64,000 bases of DNA from Phycisphaerales bacterium (GCA_029260555.1 JAJDCZ010000044.1:1-64000), one strand, 5' to 3'. Positions 50,954-59,939 are shown, counted from the first letter of the stretch. Translations and numbers: made by a program. Notes: generated from the sequence alone by a model not told the origin.

Positions 50954-53749
50954 ATGAGCAAGAGTGCACCAATGACGACGACCGAGCTGGAATCGTTCCC
51001 GCCAATGGATCAGTGGGATGACTGGATGGAGCTTGATGCTGACAGTTGGCCCAAGCGTGTTGAGAAACGCTATTCACTGATTCCGACGACTTGTTTTAAT
51101 TGTGAAGCAGCCTGCGGGCTGGTGGCGTATGTGGACAAGAGCACGGGCACGGTGCGCAAGCTTGAAGGCAATCCACATCATCCCGGATCGCGGGGCCGAA
51201 ACTGCGCCAAGGGGCCGGCAACGCTGAACCAGATCAATGATCCTGAGCGCATTTTGTACCCAATGAAGCGCGTGGGTGAGCGCGGCTCGGGCCAGTTTGA
51301 ACGCACAAGCTGGGATGAAGTACTCAACACATTTGCAACAACCATTCGCAAGGCCTTGCAGGAAAATCGCCACGATGAGATCATGTACCATGTGGGCAGA
51401 CCCGGTGCTGACGGTTTCATGGACCGGGTGCTGAGAAGTTGGGGGATTGATGGACATAACTCGCATACCAATGTGTGTTCATCGTCTGCGCGGGTGGGGT
51501 ACACGCTTTGGACCGGGGCGGATCGGCCCAGCCCGGATCACGAAAATGCCAAGTTCATCCTGCTTTTGTCAGCCCATCTTGAAACCGGGCACTATTTCAA
51601 CCCGCACGCGCAGCGGATCATGGATGCCAGGGAAAAAGGTGCAAAGATCTGCGCGGTGGATATCCGCCTGTCCAACACAGCGTCGATCGCTGATGAATGG
51701 ATCTGCCCCTGGCCCGGCACGGAATCAGCCTTGCTGCTGGCGATGGCGCATGTGATTCTCAATGAGGATCTCTTTGATGCTGAGTTTTTAGAGCGCTGGG
51801 TGGACTGGCGCGCGTTTCTAAAATTCAAGGCACCTCAGCGCCCGGTTTCGTTTGCGAGCTTTATCGAAGCTGTCAAGGAGCATTATGCAAAGAACACGCC
51901 TGAAGCCGCAGCTGAGGAAACGGGTGTTCCTGCGGAACAGATTGTGCGGGTTGCCATGCTTATTGGTGATGCGGGCAGCCGGTTTGCCAGTCATGTGTGG
52001 CGGAATACGGCTGCGGGCAATCTTGGTGGGTGGCAGGTGGCGCGGTGTTTGCAGTTTTTGACGGTGCTGGTGGGTGCTGTGGGAACGGTCGGGGGGACAA
52101 ACCTGAACTCGCGGGACAAGTTTGTCGCAGCACCGTTTGCATCGCCTCCAGCGGTGAATCGGTGGAACGAGCTTTTGTATCCGATTGAGTATCCGCTGAG
52201 TTATCACGAGTTGTCGATTTTACTGCCTCACTTTCTGCTTGAGGGTCGGGGTAAACTCAGTGCGTATTTCACTCGCGTATACAACCCGGTGTGGACCAAC
52301 CCGGACGGGATGATGTGGGAGCGTGTGCTTCGTGATGAATCGAAGATCGGTCTGCATGCTGCGCTGACGCCGGTATGGAGCGAGACGGCGCAGTATGCGG
52401 ATTTCGTTTTGCCAATGGGCGTGGGGGCTGAGCGACATGATCTGGTTAGTCAGGAGACGCACGCTGCACGATGGCTGAGTTTTCGTCAGCCTGTGACGCG
52501 GGTCTTTGCAGAGCGTCAGGGCGCACAGGTTGAATATACCCATGAGACAAATCCCGGTGAGGTGTGGGAGGAAGACGAGTTCTGGATTGAGCTGAGCTGG
52601 CGGATTGACCCTGATGGCGAGCTTGGGATTCGCAAGTATTACGAATCGCCTTATCGTGAGGGCGAGAAGATCACGGTGCATGAGTATTACCAGTGGATGT
52701 TTGAAAACTCTGTACCGGGGTTGAAGGAGGAGGCTGCCAGGCTTGATTTGTCGCCTTTGGAATACATGCAGCGGTATGGTGCGTATCTGGTGGATGACAA
52801 CACTTATGAAGGGCATCGAGAAGAGCTTGGTGAGGCGCAGCTGGCGGGGACGGCTGTGGATGCTGATGATGGCACGATTTTGCGTGACGGAAAGCCCGTC
52901 GGGCTGATGGTTGATGACAAACCTTGTCATGGATTCAATACGCCATCGCGTCGGCTTGAGATGGTCAGCCCGACGCTGGCTGACTGGGGCTGGCCTGAGC
53001 ATGATGTGCCCGGGGAGATCAAGAGCCAGGTGCATCGGGACAATCTGGATGCGGACAAGGGTGTGTTCTGTCTGGTGCCTACCTTTCGCCTGCCCACGCT
53101 GATCCATACGCGTAGTGCTAATTCCAAATGGCTTTGCGAGCTTTCCAACTGCAACCCGGTCTGGATCAATACGGAAGATGCTCAGCGAATGGGCATCAAG
53201 ACGACGGACCTGATCCGGATTTCGACGAGTATTGGTCACTTTGTCAATCGCGCGTGGGTGACCCAAGGCATCAGGCCCGGCGTGGTCGCCTGTTCGCATC
53301 ATCTGGGACGCTGGAGGCTCTTTGATTCAGCGGGGACAGACCGCTGGGCCAGCGCCAAGGTGATCAAAGAGGAGCTCGCTGAGGGTTGTTTTCGTTTTCG
53401 GCGGGTTGAGGATGTTGGGCCTTTTGTCAGCGATGATCCTGATTCAAAGCGCATCTGGTGGACCGATGGAGGCGTCCACCAGAACCTGATCTTCCCCGTT
53501 CAGCCCGACCCCGTCTCAGGCATGCACTGCTGGCATCAGGTCGTCACGGTTGAACCAGCAAAAACGGGCGATTGCTATGGCGATGTGCAAGTTGACACCA
53601 ACAAATCCATGGCTCAATACAGAATATGGCTATCAAAAACACGCCCGGGACCGGGGCCTGGGAATCTGCGAAGGCCGCTGTGGCTGGCGCGAGCGGTGAG
53701 GCCCACGGACCAAGCGTATATCTTTGGGAAACCCGGCGAGCAGGGTTGA
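50954..53749 (+). CDS. Molybdopterin oxidoreductase catalytic subunit
   Basis: The 931-residue subunit belongs to the DMSO reductase family. An N-terminal [4Fe-4S] site (CFNCEAACG with a fourth Cys in GRNCAKG) precedes the Mo domains; SHTNVCSSSARVG near 175 provides the probable Mo ligand Cys. Other parts are SAHLETGHYFNPHAQ, TPVWSETAQYADFVLPMG near 480 and the C-terminal dinucleotide-binding stretch with VWINTEDAQRMG. No Tat signal is visible, so the active site may lie on the cytoplasmic side, unlike most Psr/Phs/Ttr enzymes. The ATG at 50954 has AGGGG nine bases upstream. With the fused FeS-NrfD protein it forms a two-gene respiratory module. The substrate cannot be deduced. Confidence 0.9.
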   Translation: MSKSAPMTTTELESFPPMDQWDDWMELDADSWPKRVEKRYSLIPTTCFNCEAACGLVAYVDKSTGTVRKLEGNPHHPGSRGRNCAKGPATLNQINDPERILYPMKRVGERGSGQFERTSWDEVLNTFATTIRKALQENRHDEIMYHVGRPGADGFMDRVLRSWGIDGHNSHTNVCSSSARVGYTLWTGADRPSPDHENAKFILLLSAHLETGHYFNPHAQRIMDAREKGAKICAVDIRLSNTASIADEWICPWPGTESALLLAMAHVILNEDLFDAEFLERWVDWRAFLKFKAPQRPVSFASFIEAVKEHYAKNTPEAAAEETGVPAEQIVRVAMLIGDAGSRFASHVWRNTAAGNLGGWQVARCLQFLTVLVGAVGTVGGTNLNSRDKFVAAPFASPPAVNRWNELLYPIEYPLSYHELSILLPHFLLEGRGKLSAYFTRVYNPVWTNPDGMMWERVLRDESKIGLHAALTPVWSETAQYADFVLPMGVGAERHDLVSQETHAARWLSFRQPVTRVFAERQGAQVEYTHETNPGEVWEEDEFWIELSWRIDPDGELGIRKYYESPYREGEKITVHEYYQWMFENSVPGLKEEAARLDLSPLEYMQRYGAYLVDDNTYEGHREELGEAQLAGTAVDADDGTILRDGKPVGLMVDDKPCHGFNTPSRRLEMVSPTLADWGWPEHDVPGEIKSQVHRDNLDADKGVFCLVPTFRLPTLIHTRSANSKWLCELSNCNPVWINTEDAQRMGIKTTDLIRISTSIGHFVNRAWVTQGIRPGVVACSHHLGRWRLFDSAGTDRWASAKVIKEELAEGCFRFRRVEDVGPFVSDDPDSKRIWWTDGGVHQNLIFPVQPDPVSGMHCWHQVVTVEPAKTGDCYGDVQVDTNKSMAQYRIWLSKTRPGPGPGNLRRPLWLARAVRPTDQAYIFGKPGEQG

Positions 53750-53769
53750 GAACTGAGTGTTTACAAGTT

Positions 53770-54717
53770 TCAGGATTCGTCTGCGACGCCTGAGCCAAAG
53801 AACTTGGGTGGGTCTTTGAGTGAGTAGTGTTGGGTTTCGTTTTCACACGCGGTGCGGATGTGCTTGGGGAGTTGCATGAGCCCCAGCATAGCGATGCCAT
53901 CAAACATGCGAAGGTTCGATACGCTGTGGCTTTCAAGAATGGTGTCAACTTCAGCCGGGTCGGGCATGGTGTTGACGGGCCTGTCGCTGCCCAGAACGAA
54001 TGACCAGGGGCAGGCATAGGTGGGGATAAACGAAACCATCGATGCGGTGTGCGTGAAGACCTGAGCAACGGTTTTGCGATTGCGAGCGTGCATGGTCGGG
54101 TCCATGGGAAAGACCGAACCAGACTGAAGAACGAATACGCCACCGGGGTTCAGGACGGCTTTGGCTTTGGCGTGGTATTCCCTGGTGAAGAGCATGAAAC
54201 TTGGGCCGTTTTCGATGGGATCTGAGAGGTCGGATATCACAACATCAAAGCGGTCCGTGGTGTTCTGGAGATATTCGATGGCATCGCCAATGACAAGCTC
54301 GGTTCGTGGGTCGTCAAAGGCTCCCTGATGCATTTCGGGCAGGTGTTCTTTGCAGGCATCGACCACTGCGCCGTCGAGATCGACCATGACGACTTTTTTG
54401 ACCGAGTTCCATCGCAAGGCTTCGCGAATGGTGGCGCCTTCGCCGCCGCCGAGAACGAGGACGCTTTGGGGGTTGCCATGGATCACGCAGGCGGGGTGGA
54501 CCAGAGGCTCATGGTAGAGGAACTCATCGCCGGTGCATGACTGCCATTTGCCATCGAGCACCAGAGCCTTGCCATAGGCTCCCGAGGAGACGATGCTCAT
54601 CTGCTGGTAAGGGGTGCGGGCGAAGGCGTGGATATCGGTGATGCCATGGGCGTAGATGTCATAAGGCGTGACATACTCGCTCACCCACTGGTCCGCGTTA
54701 AGTGTTGAACCGGCCAT
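53770..54717 (-). CDS. speE: Aminopropyltransferase, thermospermine-synthase-like
   Basis: SpeE-type enzymes transfer an aminopropyl group from decarboxylated SAM to a polyamine. The 315-residue protein has the glycine motif VLGGGEGATIREAL, the VVMVDLDGAVVDAC acidic pair, and DVVISDLSDPIENGPS near 168. GGGEG (not GGGDGG) and the DLxDPxExGP loop are features of ACL5-like thermospermine or agmatine/triamine aminopropyltransferases rather than canonical spermidine synthases, so the product may be a longer or different polyamine. An AAGGAG ribosome site precedes the ATG. speD lies 104 bases upstream on the same strand, with a variant of the dispersed repeat between. Confidence 0.9.
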   Translation of the reverse strand: MAGSTLNADQWVSEYVTPYDIYAHGITDIHAFARTPYQQMSIVSSGAYGKALVLDGKWQSCTGDEFLYHEPLVHPACVIHGNPQSVLVLGGGEGATIREALRWNSVKKVVMVDLDGAVVDACKEHLPEMHQGAFDDPRTELVIGDAIEYLQNTTDRFDVVISDLSDPIENGPSFMLFTREYHAKAKAVLNPGGVFVLQSGSVFPMDPTMHARNRKTVAQVFTHTASMVSFIPTYACPWSFVLGSDRPVNTMPDPAEVDTILESHSVSNLRMFDGIAMLGLMQLPKHIRTACENETQHYSLKDPPKFFGSGVADES

Positions 54718-54797
54718 GGCAATGCTCCTTGGTTATGAGTTGGGTGCGTGATCAGTTTACCTGAAGCCTTGGGAACAACCATGTCAGGGCTTCAGGA

Positions 54798-54820
54798 CCG
54801 CTCTTGCGCGGTCGCGGCTC
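54798..54820. repeat. Variant copy of the dispersed repeat between speD and speE
   Basis: CCGCTCTTGCGCGGTCGCGG then CTC follows the repeat core with several changes (the CCTGAC part reads CTTGCG). TTCAGG units flank it on both sides. It sits in the speD-speE gap. Confidence 0.6.
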
Positions 54821-54821
54821 T

Positions 54822-55217
54822 TCAGGAAGATACCTGAACAGCCATGGGCATGTCGGGGGTTTGTCTGCCTACTTGCATAGCCCGGTTGATGGTCTTGAGT
54901 GAATGTTTTTGGGAACGGAATGATTCGATGAGATGATCGCACGCGCGGTGAGGCATGGCAACATCGCCACAGGTGAAGACATCAATCGCAGCGTATCCCT
55001 TTTCGGGCCAGGTGTGGATGGAGATGTGTGATTCAGAGAGCAGGCCCAGGCAGGTTACGCCTTGAGGCTCAAAGCGGTGATGCTGCATGGAGAGCAGCGT
55101 GGCGCCAGATCGATCGACCGCGTCGGAGAGTGTGCGCTGGATATAAGAAGGGTCGTCGAGCAGTTCAAGCGGACAGCCATAGAGTTCAAGAATGCAATGC
55201 GTGCCTACAGCTTCCAT
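54822..55217 (-). CDS. speD: S-adenosylmethionine decarboxylase proenzyme
   Basis: SpeD self-cleaves to form a pyruvoyl group and makes decarboxylated SAM, the aminopropyl donor for speE. The 131-residue prokaryotic form shows the processing site LLSESHISIHTWPE (cleavage between Glu and Ser, giving pyruvate from Ser) near 60, the Cys of DVFTCGD near 82, and the N-terminal LYGC. It lies directly upstream of speE on the minus strand, with a repeat copy in the gap; the pair is likely one operon. Confidence 0.95.
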   Translation of the reverse strand: MEAVGTHCILELYGCPLELLDDPSYIQRTLSDAVDRSGATLLSMQHHRFEPQGVTCLGLLSESHISIHTWPEKGYAAIDVFTCGDVAMPHRACDHLIESFRSQKHSLKTINRAMQVGRQTPDMPMAVQVSS

Positions 55218-55423
55218 AGATCCAACCCCAATCGAGCTGAAGATCTGCGGTTTACCCGCTCGCCTTCATATTCACAGGTTCATTTGTTGCCGGACACCGC
55301 CCCGGCGAGTGGGGCTATTGGTAGGAGGCAAGCACCCAGCAGGCAAGCCTGCCCTCGTGAAGATCCCATTGAAGGCGTGAAAACAGGCTTATAGGACAAT
55401 CCAGTGCGATAGATAAGGGTTCT

Positions 55424-55918
55424 TCAGGGGGTCGGGGGCGGGGATGGGGGTGAATCTTCAGAAGTGGCGTATGTGACGACGGGTTGACCATCTTCACCGA
55501 TGAGGACTTCCCATGCCATGCCGAGCTTGGGATCAGCCATGCGGATTCTGGGGCGGTAGTCTTTATGAGCGGTGGTGATGATCAGCAAACTATTTGTATC
55601 CGGGGAGTCCATCGTCACCATGACATGCCCATTGTGTGATACCAAAAGAGACATGCCTCCTTTGCCTGAAACATTGTTGATATAGGCTTTTGACCCATCG
55701 AACAAGGCACTCAACATGATCCTGTTGTTGCCATTCTGGTCATCCATGAAGACATTCTTTGCCCGAAGCGCACGATAGCTGGGCATGCCGATGTAAAACA
55801 CAACCAGAAACAAAATCGGCATGATAAAAAACGCGCCCGTTGCAAAAGGACCGATCAGCTGAAACAACCGCTTGAAAAGACGCGGCTTTGGGTGTGTTGT
55901 TTTGGATGTTTTTGTCAT
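55424..55918 (-). CDS. Membrane-anchored hypothetical protein, paralogue 1
   Basis: A 164-residue product with one membrane helix (about 28-47, GAFFIMPILFLVVFYI) and an external beta-rich domain. The C-terminal part, RPRIRMADPKLG followed by WEVLIGEDGQPVV, closely parallels the next gene's RPRIMLRDP...WSVAVGEDGLPII, so the two are tandem paralogues. A proline/serine tail (PPSPPPTP) ends it. No known family. No ribosome site is evident before the ATG; the upstream paralogue ends 22 bases before it, so the genes may be coupled. Confidence 0.78.
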   Translation of the reverse strand: MTKTSKTTHPKPRLFKRLFQLIGPFATGAFFIMPILFLVVFYIGMPSYRALRAKNVFMDDQNGNNRIMLSALFDGSKAYINNVSGKGGMSLLVSHNGHVMVTMDSPDTNSLLIITTAHKDYRPRIRMADPKLGMAWEVLIGEDGQPVVTYATSEDSPPSPPPTP

Positions 55919-55940
55919 GATGATTTTTGCTTTAAAGACA

Positions 55941-56426
55941 TCAGTTGTTGTTCATCACTTTTTCGATGATGGGCAGGCCATCCTCGCCCACGGCGACACT
56001 CCACACGATCTTTGATCGCTTCGGATCTCTGAGCATGATTCTGGGTCGGAAGCCTTCACGATCAGTATCGATGCTGATCAGATCCGCCTTGGCGTTTGGA
56101 GCCCCGATGCTGATCGTTGATGCGCCATCGCGTTTGGTCTGGAGCGTGAGTCTGGTTTGGCCGGTGGCATCGGTAAAGAGCATCCGGGCATCGCCATCGG
56201 GATTGGTTGTCAGCGTGATTTTGCTCTTGGGTGTGTCTGAGCTGGGGTTCTGAACAATCAGCGTGGGTGTCTGCAGGATTAAGAATCGAGGCGAAGGAAT
56301 GAAGCCTGCGATCAGATACATGGCTGCGATGCTGACAAGAACAGGAATAACAAGAACTTTGATAACTTGCATCCAGCCCTTGTCAGACTTGGATCTGGTG
56401 GTGGTTTGGTCAGTGTTTTCTGTCAT
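55941..56426 (-). CDS. Membrane-anchored hypothetical protein, paralogue 2
   Basis: A 161-residue protein with a membrane helix at about 22-45 (VIKVLVIPVLVSIAAMYLIAG) and an external domain of repeated beta strands: ITLTTNPDGDARMLFTDATG, then TRLTLQTKRDGASTISIG. The D-G-A-S/T.SIG and ..LFTD..G..RL strands recur about every 20 residues, suggesting a beta-solenoid or similar. The end matches paralogue 1. The ATG has AGGAA nine bases upstream. Function unknown. Confidence 0.8.
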   Translation of the reverse strand: MTENTDQTTTRSKSDKGWMQVIKVLVIPVLVSIAAMYLIAGFIPSPRFLILQTPTLIVQNPSSDTPKSKITLTTNPDGDARMLFTDATGQTRLTLQTKRDGASTISIGAPNAKADLISIDTDREGFRPRIMLRDPKRSKIVWSVAVGEDGLPIIEKVMNNN

Positions 56427-56471
56427 CTTTGGGATTCCTGTATTGTACTCAACGCCAATATTTTCCTCTTA

Positions 56472-57389
56472 TTAATGATAAACAAGATCTGGTTCATACT
56501 CAGAAGGGCAATGTGAGTTTTTATAGTCCAAACAGGATAAATAACTTTGAAGTGCGCTCGCCCTTTCATCATATAGTTGCTGAGTACATATATGCAACAA
56601 GATTATATCACCAGCAATAAAAACACCTGCATGACACGCACTGACACATGTTTTGTACAATGGTACATTTGGCAACAGAGGTGCACAAACCACAAAGCAT
56701 GCAATATGACTTAGTCCGACAGGTGCCGCTTGTGTCTTAAGACAAGCCGCAAAATTAGTCAGCGCAGAGCTAAGACGACCTCTGTAGGTATTATAGCAAT
56801 AGAAAGGATCAGAGCTTGTGCACGGGTTTGAATCTGGACCAAGGGGGAGACCAGGCCACTCAGTTTCATGCATGATAACATCGAGTTCTGGTGGTGCCTG
56901 AACGAAAGGAATCAAATAGTGCATGCGTTGCCCATTAGCCACGACACTCATCCAAAGTCCCACGACGGGTACTGTCCCACAAGATCCTGTCAAATCGCCA
57001 AATACCAATGCTGCTTCAGCTTGCATGTCATTTAGCTGAGTAATTGTATTTGGGTCAAGCCCCCCCGCATTCCAGTCGTACCTGTCATAGTAATATGTTG
57101 TCCATGTCATGGGGTTAGACAGCCCCTGATTACCATTCACAGGGTCTGGAATGAGCGGTGAGCGATCCAATGTAAAAATCCAGAGATTATCGCCTCCATC
57201 AACACAGAACGCACCTTGTATAATGGGCGATTGAGATTGTATATAATTGCTGAAATCAAAACTCAAAGGGATGGGTATAGCATCAATTGTATTAGCTGTT
57301 GAGCCAGCAGTTTGCGCTGAGGCAGTACTAGTAATCAATACCAGCAGACAGGCAGACAGGCAGACAGGCAGACGATTAAACAATCTCAT
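56472..57389 (-). CDS. Cysteine-rich secreted protein, possible slippage locus
   Basis: A 305-residue protein with a Sec signal peptide (MRLFNRLPVCLSACLLVLITSTASA) and a mature part with about 15 cysteines, most in the C-terminal 120 residues, suggesting disulfides. I recognise no family. An AGGAG ribosome site eight bases before the ATG supports expression. The base composition is distinctly more AT-rich than neighbouring genes, hinting at recent acquisition. The signal sequence contains three and three-quarter copies of an eight-base repeat, so adding or losing a copy would shift the frame. Confidence 0.75.
   Translation of the reverse strand: MRLFNRLPVCLSACLLVLITSTASAQTAGSTANTIDAIPIPLSFDFSNYIQSQSPIIQGAFCVDGGDNLWIFTLDRSPLIPDPVNGNQGLSNPMTWTTYYYDRYDWNAGGLDPNTITQLNDMQAEAALVFGDLTGSCGTVPVVGLWMSVVANGQRMHYLIPFVQAPPELDVIMHETEWPGLPLGPDSNPCTSSDPFYCYNTYRGRLSSALTNFAACLKTQAAPVGLSHIACFVVCAPLLPNVPLYKTCVSACHAGVFIAGDIILLHICTQQLYDERASALQSYLSCLDYKNSHCPSEYEPDLVYH
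57344..57373. repeat. Octanucleotide tandem repeat in a signal-peptide coding region
   Basis: GCAGACAG is repeated three times and then six more bases on the plus strand (CTGTCTGC on the coding strand), a simple repeat that is not a multiple of three. It lies 16 bases after the start codon of the secreted-protein gene. Confidence 0.9.
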
Positions 57390-57507
57390 TGTGCAAACTC
57401 CTATACCAAATTATCCGGCATCAGGGTCTTACCTTAATAGCTTGAACGAAACCTGTCAAGGAGTGTTTATAAAAATATTGAAAATTATTTGATCCAGTAT
57501 TCTGAAC

Positions 57508-58902
57508 TCAGGCTTCGCGCACGCCTGAGGCTGTGGTTTGGGCGGGTTCGTGTTGGGGGGCTGAGGGTTTCATGGTTTTGGCCATGATAACAAAGCCGAT
57601 CGCGCCCAGCATGGTCAAGGTTGCGCACACGAGAAAGACAAAGGGGCCAGCACCGGGCGAAAGGGATTCAAACCATGTGTAGAGCGTGACCGCCAGCAGG
57701 GGGGCGATGATGCCTCGCACGCCTGTCAAGGTCACATGCACAGCCATGTACTGAGATTCTTTGTCAGCCGGTGCAAAGTCATGATGCCCCAGGCTCCAGG
57801 CCATGGCTCCACCTGCAAAGGCGATGCCTCGAACCACTGCTGCAGCGTAGATGATCCAGAGTTGATTGAGCACGACGCCTGCAAAGAGCATGAGGATCTG
57901 AATGAAAAAGACCCATGAGTGTATGGATCTGAATGTCACGATGTGAAAGCGATCGAGCATCCTGGCCCAGGGCAGGATCATCAAAGGCATGACCAGGAGG
58001 GGGACGGATGACACGATCATGATGGATGGCCCATAGGCCAGATCAAAGCGTTCGTGGAGGATGAGTACGAGCGGCGCGGTGAGCATGAGATTGCCGGTGC
58101 CAAAGATGAACTGACAAGCCATGAACCAGGCGTAGTTTTTGTCCGCCCTCAGGAGCCGAACCATGCTTTGGGGGTTGAGGCTTGGTTTCTGGGTGCGGGA
58201 CTGGGCGAGTTCGTCTGTCAGGAGTCGGGCCTGACCTCTGACGCGGATGCCTTTGTAGGCGATGATGCCGAGGATTGAGATAAAGGCTGCAACGGGCATG
58301 AGCCAGAGGAAGGCGTTGTCGTTGATGTCCATAGCTGAGCCGATGATCAGGCCTGAAAGCCCGAGGACAATGGTTTGGACGATTCCGAAGCGGCCTGTGA
58401 TGCTGGCGCGGTTTTCACGGGGGTAGTTGGCGCGCCAGGCTGTGGATCTGAGCATGACGATGCCGGTCCAGCAGGCGCGTGTGCCGAGGACTGCAAGAAC
58501 CAGCAGAAACAATCCCAAGGCATTTTTGGGAGCAGCTGCGATCAATGCGACCTGGGCGATGATGATGAGTTGCAGACCTGTGATGAAGCGGACCTTGGGC
58601 TTGCCATGGGAAAGTGCTGCCCAGACGAAGCTGGTGATGGCAGCGATGGGACCCGCGGTGGTGAGCAGGCCTACCACATAGTTGAGAATGGTGTCCGAGA
58701 TGATGCCCGTGTAGATATTTTTGACGATGACGCCTGCGATTGAGCCTTCAGCAGCAGCAAGGGCAACGGGGAAAAACAAAGCTGCCAGCAGCTCTCGGCG
58801 ATAGTTGCCCCGTGCCATTTTGGAAAGGATGCTGGGGTCGAGCAACGCGCGAACCGGGCTTAAACGCTGAAACTTGTTGAATGTTGCACTGGTATGCTGC
58901 AC
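57508..58902 (-). CDS. MFS-type transporter
   Basis: A major facilitator protein with about twelve membrane helices and no family more exact than MFS. The GTG at 58902 has AAAGGTG four bases upstream and is my choice (464 residues); a TTG at 58950 adds sequence without ribosome site, and an ATG at 58818 would remove residues that look leader-like but have no membrane character. Visible helices include LAALFFPVALAAAEGSIAG and IIAPLLAVTLYTWFESL. The C-terminal tail is hydrophilic. A methyltransferase gene diverges from it 78 bases away. Substrate unknown. Confidence 0.82.
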   Translation of the reverse strand: MQHTSATFNKFQRLSPVRALLDPSILSKMARGNYRRELLAALFFPVALAAAEGSIAGVIVKNIYTGIISDTILNYVVGLLTTAGPIAAITSFVWAALSHGKPKVRFITGLQLIIIAQVALIAAAPKNALGLFLLVLAVLGTRACWTGIVMLRSTAWRANYPRENRASITGRFGIVQTIVLGLSGLIIGSAMDINDNAFLWLMPVAAFISILGIIAYKGIRVRGQARLLTDELAQSRTQKPSLNPQSMVRLLRADKNYAWFMACQFIFGTGNLMLTAPLVLILHERFDLAYGPSIMIVSSVPLLVMPLMILPWARMLDRFHIVTFRSIHSWVFFIQILMLFAGVVLNQLWIIYAAAVVRGIAFAGGAMAWSLGHHDFAPADKESQYMAVHVTLTGVRGIIAPLLAVTLYTWFESLSPGAGPFVFLVCATLTMLGAIGFVIMAKTMKPSAPQHEPAQTTASGVREA

Positions 58903-58980
58903 AAAGCACCTTTGACATGAGGATTGTGCAAAGCAAGCCTGTAGACACAAACCCGGCGCGCGATCTACGCTTGATCACAC

Positions 58981-59835
58981 ATGACAGACATCAACACCGT
59001 AAACCAACCCGATCATTCCCATGAATATGTGCTGGGCACAAAGGACGACGAGCTCGCCCGGCTCGGTCTTCAGCACAGACTCTGGGCAGCGTATGCCCAT
59101 GATGCCTGGCTACGGGCGGGGGTTGAACCTGATACACACTGCCTGGACATTGGTTGCGGCCCGGGGTTCGGGCTCTTTGACATGGCTCAACTCGTCGGGG
59201 TGGGTGGCTCGGTGATTGGCGTGGATGAATCACCCGGGTTTGTTGAGCATGTCAATGAACAGGCGAAAGCAAGAAACCTGCCTCAGGCGCAAGCGTTGCA
59301 AGGCGATGTGCATGATCTTTGTGAGCTGGGGATTGCGCGGGGATCGATTGATGTGGCGTTTACGCGATGGCTCTTGTGCTTTGTCAGCGATCCCGGCCGA
59401 GTGATTGCACAAGCTGCTGAGCTGCTCAAGCCCGGTGGTCGGCTGATAATTCAAGACTATTTCAACTACGAAACACTGACGCTGGCACCAAAACGCGCAT
59501 CGATGGACCGCGTTGTCCAAGCGGTATCTCAAGCATGGAAAGTGCGAGGCGGGAATGTCAATATCATGGGAGATGCGCCGCGATTACTCGCTGATGCGGG
59601 GCTTGAGCTTGCAGATATTCGTGTGATCCAGAGGCTTGCCCACCCCGGCAAACCCATGTGGAACTGGCCTACAACCTTTTTTACGAACTTCATCCCGGTG
59701 CTTGTCGAGATGAAGCTGCTGACACAGGCAGAGGGTGACGCTTTCTGGAAAGACTGGCATGAGGCGACGAATGACCCGCATTCGTTTCTGGTCTTGCCGC
59801 CGGTGTTTGAAACCATCGCGGTGAAACGGGGTTGA
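58981..59835 (+). CDS. SAM-dependent methyltransferase, class I
   Basis: A 284-residue class I methyltransferase: motif I CLDIGCGPGFGLFDMAQ near 57, motif II VIGVDESPGFVEHV, and DVAFTRWLLCFVSDPGRVIAQAAELLKPGGRLIIQDY for motifs III-IV. The fold resembles UbiE/Coq5- or arsenite-methyltransferase-type enzymes but no specific acceptor motif is visible. No clear ribosome site precedes the ATG. It diverges from the MFS transporter and is followed by the inverted repeat pair. Confidence 0.85.
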   Translation: MTDINTVNQPDHSHEYVLGTKDDELARLGLQHRLWAAYAHDAWLRAGVEPDTHCLDIGCGPGFGLFDMAQLVGVGGSVIGVDESPGFVEHVNEQAKARNLPQAQALQGDVHDLCELGIARGSIDVAFTRWLLCFVSDPGRVIAQAAELLKPGGRLIIQDYFNYETLTLAPKRASMDRVVQAVSQAWKVRGGNVNIMGDAPRLLADAGLELADIRVIQRLAHPGKPMWNWPTTFFTNFIPVLVEMKLLTQAEGDAFWKDWHEATNDPHSFLVLPPVFETIAVKRG

Positions 59836-59864
59836 GGCTGACACCGCTTGCAGACAGATAGATG

Positions 59865-59939
59865 ACGAGCCGCGACTGTCAGAAAGTGATGGACCGTTGT
59901 TGATCAACTGAACAACGCTCCCTGACGGTCGCGGCTCGT
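59865..59939. repeat. Second inverted pair of the dispersed palindromic repeat
   Basis: Arms 59865-59888 and 59916-59939 are reverse complements with about four mismatches and a 27-base spacer. The right arm holds the repeat core. The element lies between the convergent methyltransferase and ABM-domain genes and may act as a bidirectional 3' end. Confidence 0.85.

Noticed and set aside
57507-57529. Hairpin CTCAGGC/GCCTGAG as terminator of the MFS gene
   Set aside because: No T tract follows it directly on the minus strand; the pairing may be chance at the gene end.
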